Source: Cellulomonas sp. (GTDB taxonomy: Bacteria > Actinomycetota > Actinomycetes > Actinomycetales > Cellulomonadaceae). Taken from it: DNA of 6,877 nucleotides. The number at the start of each line of letters is the position of its first letter. Within the stretch, counting starts at the first letter, position 1. The DNA lies in contig JAPSIJ010000120.1 in NCBI GenBank assembly GCA_031178805.1, positions 1 through 6,877 of the forward strand. The letters are read 5' to 3'. Below, piece after piece: positions 4,569 through 6,877 of this stretch. The translations under genes were made by a program, and so were the position numbers. The notes beneath the pieces are model-generated. The model was not told the DNA's origin, did no database searches, and saw only the letters and a program-made list of their open reading frames with translations.

Positions 4569-5611
4569 TGGCGCAGCAGATCACCCTGGCGGTCGTCGCG
4601 GGAGACGGCATCGGCACCGAGGTCGTGGAGCAGGGCCTGCTCGCGCTGGAGGCGGCCCTCGCCGGCACCTCGAGCACGGTCACCACCACGGACTTCGACC
4701 TGGGCGCGCGCCGCTGGCACGCGACCGGCGAGACGCTGACCGACGAGGACCTCGCCGCGATCCGCACGCACGACGCGATCCTGCTCGGCGCCATCGGCGA
4801 CCCGGGCGTGCCGTCGGGCGTGCTGGAGCGCGGGCTGCTGCTGAAGCTGCGGTTCGCGCTGGACCACTACGTGAACCTGCGCCCGTCGAAGCTGTACCCG
4901 GGGGTCGCCTCGCCGCTGGCCGCCCCGGGCGAGGTGGACTTCGTCGTCGTCCGCGAGGGCACCGAGGGCCCGTACGTCGGCAACGGCGGCGCCATCCGCG
5001 TCGGCACGCCGCACGAGGTGGCCAACGAGGTCAGCGTGAACACCGCGTTCGGCGTCGAGCGCGTGGTCCGGGACGCCTTCGCCCGGGCGGCCGCCCGTCC
5101 GCGCAGGAAGCTGACGCTGGTGCACAAGCACAACGTCCTCGTGCACGCCGGCCACCTGTGGCGCCGCACGGTCGAGGCCGTGAACGCCGAGTTCCCCGAC
5201 GTCACCGTCGACTACCTGCACGTCGACGCCGCCACGATCTTCCTGGTGACGGACCCGGCCCGGTTCGACGTGATCGTCACGGACAACCTGTTCGGCGACA
5301 TCCTCACCGACCTGGCCGCAGCGGTCACCGGCGGCATCGGCCTGGCCGCGTCCGCGAACATCAACCCGGACCGCACCGCGCCCAGCATGTTCGAGCCGGT
5401 GCACGGCTCCGCGCCGGACATCGCCGGGCAGGGCAAGGCCGACCCCACCGCGACCGTGCTGTCGGTCGCCCTGCTGCTGGAGCACCTGGGCGAGCGCGAC
5501 GCCGCCGCCCGGGTCGAGGCCGCCGTCGCCGCCGACATCGCCGAGCGCACCGGCCGAGTACGGTCGACGGCCGAGGTGGGCAAGGACCTCGCCGCGCGCA
5601 TCGCCGGCTGA
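4568..5611 (+). CDS. leuB: 3-isopropylmalate dehydrogenase
   Basis: Oxidises and decarboxylates 3-isopropylmalate to 2-oxoisocaproate, the last specific step of leucine synthesis, with NAD and Mg or Mn. The product is 347 aa, normal for the actinobacterial type. The N-terminus has the AVVAGDGIGTEVV motif (8-20). Catalytic Tyr136 lies in REGTEGPYVG (129-138) and catalytic Lys187 in VHKHN. Metal-binding aspartates are Asp220, Asp244 and Asp248. The family signature NLFGDILTDLAAAVTGGIGL spans residues 240-259, and EPVHGSAPDIAGQGKADP follows for cofactor binding. The related isocitrate and tartrate dehydrogenases are less likely, given the length, the motifs and the ilvE neighbour. The ATG is the first in the conserved frame and lies 7 nt after a -10 box. 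The frame remains open upstream in another frame of the ASCH gene, which is not coding. Confidence 0.95.
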   Translation: MAQQITLAVVAGDGIGTEVVEQGLLALEAALAGTSSTVTTTDFDLGARRWHATGETLTDEDLAAIRTHDAILLGAIGDPGVPSGVLERGLLLKLRFALDHYVNLRPSKLYPGVASPLAAPGEVDFVVVREGTEGPYVGNGGAIRVGTPHEVANEVSVNTAFGVERVVRDAFARAAARPRRKLTLVHKHNVLVHAGHLWRRTVEAVNAEFPDVTVDYLHVDAATIFLVTDPARFDVIVTDNLFGDILTDLAAAVTGGIGLAASANINPDRTAPSMFEPVHGSAPDIAGQGKADPTATVLSVALLLEHLGERDAAARVEAAVAADIAERTGRVRSTAEVGKDLAARIAG

Positions 5612-5620
5612 GCACCCTCG

Positions 5621-5658
5621 CGCCGCCCCTCGCCGCCGCACGCGGACGGGGGGCTGCG
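5621..5658 (+). terminator. Imperfect hairpin between leuB and ilvE
   Basis: CGC-C-GCCCC (5621-5629) faces GGGGC-T-GCG (5650-5658) with one mismatch (5624 with 5655), and a weaker wobble and C-G pair continue inward. It lies ten bases after the leuB stop and has no T-tract. It may attenuate or end the leuB transcript. The evidence is only the pairing and position. Confidence 0.3.
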
Positions 5659-5684
5659 TCGTCCCCGCCCGGCCGTCGCCCAGG

Positions 5685-5690
5685 TACCGT
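5685..5690 (+). promoter_or_regulatory. Possible -10 element of ilvE
   Basis: TACCGT fits TAnnnT and would place the transcript start near 5697, leaving a short 5' leader that contains the ilvE ribosome binding site. No good -35 hexamer is seen at the usual distance, so this is tentative. ilvE could instead be read from leuB across the 112-nt gap. Confidence 0.35.
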
Positions 5691-5708
5691 CAGCACAGAC
5701 TCCTGGTG

Positions 5709-5713
5709 AAAGG
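5709..5713 (+). promoter_or_regulatory. Ribosome binding site of ilvE
   Basis: AAAGG lies ten bases before the ATG at 5724. It supports that start over the in-frame GTG at 5706, which has no purine-rich stretch upstream and would add only MKGRRQ. Confidence 0.5.
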
Positions 5714-5723
5714 CCGCAGACAG

Positions 5724-6833
5724 ATGAGCACCCCCGACACGACCGACCTCGGCGCCGACTTCGAGATCCGGCGCTCCGACAGCCCCCGCCCCGACGCCGA
5801 GCGGGAGTCGCTGCTCGCCACCCCGAAGTTCGGCACCGTCTTCACCGACCACATGGCCCGCGTCACCTGGACGCAGGGCCTGGGCTGGCACGACCGCCGC
5901 GTCGAGACCTACGGCCCGCTGCTGCTCGACCCCGCGACCGCGGTGCTGCACTACGCCCAGGAGATCTTCGAGGGCCTCAAGGCGTACCGGCACGAGGACG
6001 GGTCGGTCTGGACGTTCCGCCCGTGGGCCAACGCCGAGCGCCTGCAGCGCTCCGCCCGCCGGCTCGCCCTGCCCGAGCTGTCCACCGAGGACTTCCTCGG
6101 CTCCGTGACCGCGCTGGTCCGGACCGACGTCGCCTGGGTGCCGTCGGGGGAGGAGACCAGCCTCTACCTGCGGCCGTTCATGTACGCCTCGGAGCCGTTC
6201 CTCGGCGTGCGGCCCAGCATGGAGGCGGAGTACCTCGTCATCGCCTCGCCGGTCGGCTCGTACTTCGCCGGCGGCGTGCAGCCCGTGTCCATCTGGGTCT
6301 CCGAGGACTACCACCGCGCCGGCGCCGGCGGCATGGGCGCGGCCAAGACCGGCGGCAACTACGCCGCCAGCCTGCTCCCGCAGCAGGAGGCCTACGCCCG
6401 CGGCTGCGAGCAGGTGTGCTTCCTCGACGCGAGCACGAACACGCTGCTCGAGGAGCTCGGCGGCATGAACGTGTTCGTCATCGGCGCCGACGGCTCCGTG
6501 TCCACCCCGCGGCTGACCGGCACGATCCTCGAGGGCGTCACCCGGTCCTCGATCCTGCAGCTGCTCGCCGAGGACGGCCGGGAGGTCCGCGAGCGCGACA
6601 TCCCGCTGGCCGAGCTGCTGGCGGGCCTGCGCGACGGCAGCGTCGCCGAGGTGTTCGCCTGCGGCACCGCCGCCGTCGTCACGCCGATCGGCCGGCTCGC
6701 GGGCACGGACTTCGACCAGACGGTCGGCGACGGCAGCGCCGGCCCGGTCATGCAGAGCATCCGCACCCGGCTCACCGACATCCAGTACGGCCGCGCGGCG
6801 GACCCGCACGGCTGGATGCACCGCCTGGTCTGA
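5724..6833 (+). CDS. ilvE: Branched-chain amino acid aminotransferase
   Basis: PLP enzyme that moves the amino group from glutamate to the 2-oxo acids of valine, leucine and isoleucine, the last step of all three pathways. The product is 369 aa, as expected for the long, fold-type IV BCAT-II class found in actinobacteria and eukaryotes. Visible motifs include HYAQEIFEGLKAYR (76-89), FRPWANAERLQRSARRLALP, and YLRPFMYASE. The PLP lysine is Lys208 in GAAKTGGNYAASLLPQ. The class IV signature runs from LDASTNTLLEELGGMNVFV to LTGTILEGVTR. FACGTAAVVTPIG near the C-terminus forms part of the phosphate and substrate site. D-amino acid aminotransferase and aminodeoxychorismate lyase are shorter and lack these features. 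It follows leuB by 112 nt, so it may share that transcript or use its own weak promoter at 5685. Confidence 0.96.
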   Translation: MSTPDTTDLGADFEIRRSDSPRPDAERESLLATPKFGTVFTDHMARVTWTQGLGWHDRRVETYGPLLLDPATAVLHYAQEIFEGLKAYRHEDGSVWTFRPWANAERLQRSARRLALPELSTEDFLGSVTALVRTDVAWVPSGEETSLYLRPFMYASEPFLGVRPSMEAEYLVIASPVGSYFAGGVQPVSIWVSEDYHRAGAGGMGAAKTGGNYAASLLPQQEAYARGCEQVCFLDASTNTLLEELGGMNVFVIGADGSVSTPRLTGTILEGVTRSSILQLLAEDGREVRERDIPLAELLAGLRDGSVAEVFACGTAAVVTPIGRLAGTDFDQTVGDGSAGPVMQSIRTRLTDIQYGRAADPHGWMHRLV

Positions 6834-6861
6834 CGCCCGCGCGGCCCTCGCGGCGCGGGCG
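6834..6861 (+). terminator. Hairpin directly after ilvE
   Basis: CGCCCGCGC (6834-6842) is the exact reverse complement of GCGCGGGCG (6853-6861), giving 9 bp around a ten-base loop. It begins at the first base after the ilvE stop. No T-tract follows before the window ends, so it resembles the other T-less hairpins here. It probably ends the leuB-ilvE transcript. Confidence 0.55.
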
Positions 6862-6877
6862 CCGGACCCCGCGCCGC

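Overview
The window is a stretch of very GC-rich DNA (well above 70% G+C by eye, not counted) with nearly all codon third positions G or C. Gene order, protein sequences and promoter style fit a high-GC actinobacterium, most likely a Micrococcales lineage such as the Cellulomonas group; the lineage is inferred. It is a branched-chain amino acid biosynthesis locus, with all intact genes on the + strand: ilvB, ilvN, ilvC, an ASCH-domain protein, leuB and ilvE.

Positions 1-388 are the control region of ilvBNC. An inverted repeat (81-125) lies upstream of a -35/-10 promoter (148-176). The predicted transcript starts on the A of an ATG at 184, which opens a 14-codon leader peptide (MRTNLLVVLPGRAG) with five consecutive Leu/Val control codons. 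Downstream is an intrinsic terminator with a run of six T (263-303). The end of the leader ORF, including its stop codon (220-230), can pair with the 5' arm of that terminator. Together these make a compact, previously known type of ribosome-mediated attenuator.

Positions 389-3876 hold ilvB and ilvN (large and small acetohydroxyacid synthase subunits, 17 nt apart) and ilvC (ketol-acid reductoisomerase, after a 48-nt spacer). An 18-bp hairpin without a T-tract (3907-3947) probably ends this operon. A small ASCH-domain gene (3975-4523) of unknown substrate follows.

leuB (4568-5611) appears to have its own leaderless promoter, whose -10-to-ATG module closely matches that of the leader peptide. 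ilvE (5724-6833) follows after a 112-nt gap and ends at a 9-bp hairpin.

In pathway terms, IlvBN and IlvC carry out the first two steps of valine and isoleucine synthesis. LeuB carries out the oxidation step of leucine synthesis. IlvE does the last transamination for all three amino acids. ilvD, leuA and leuCD are not in the window. I see no mobile element, CRISPR array, tRNA or rRNA. No wholly new system is evident; the most interesting parts are the minimal leaderless attenuator and the ASCH gene with an altered motif.
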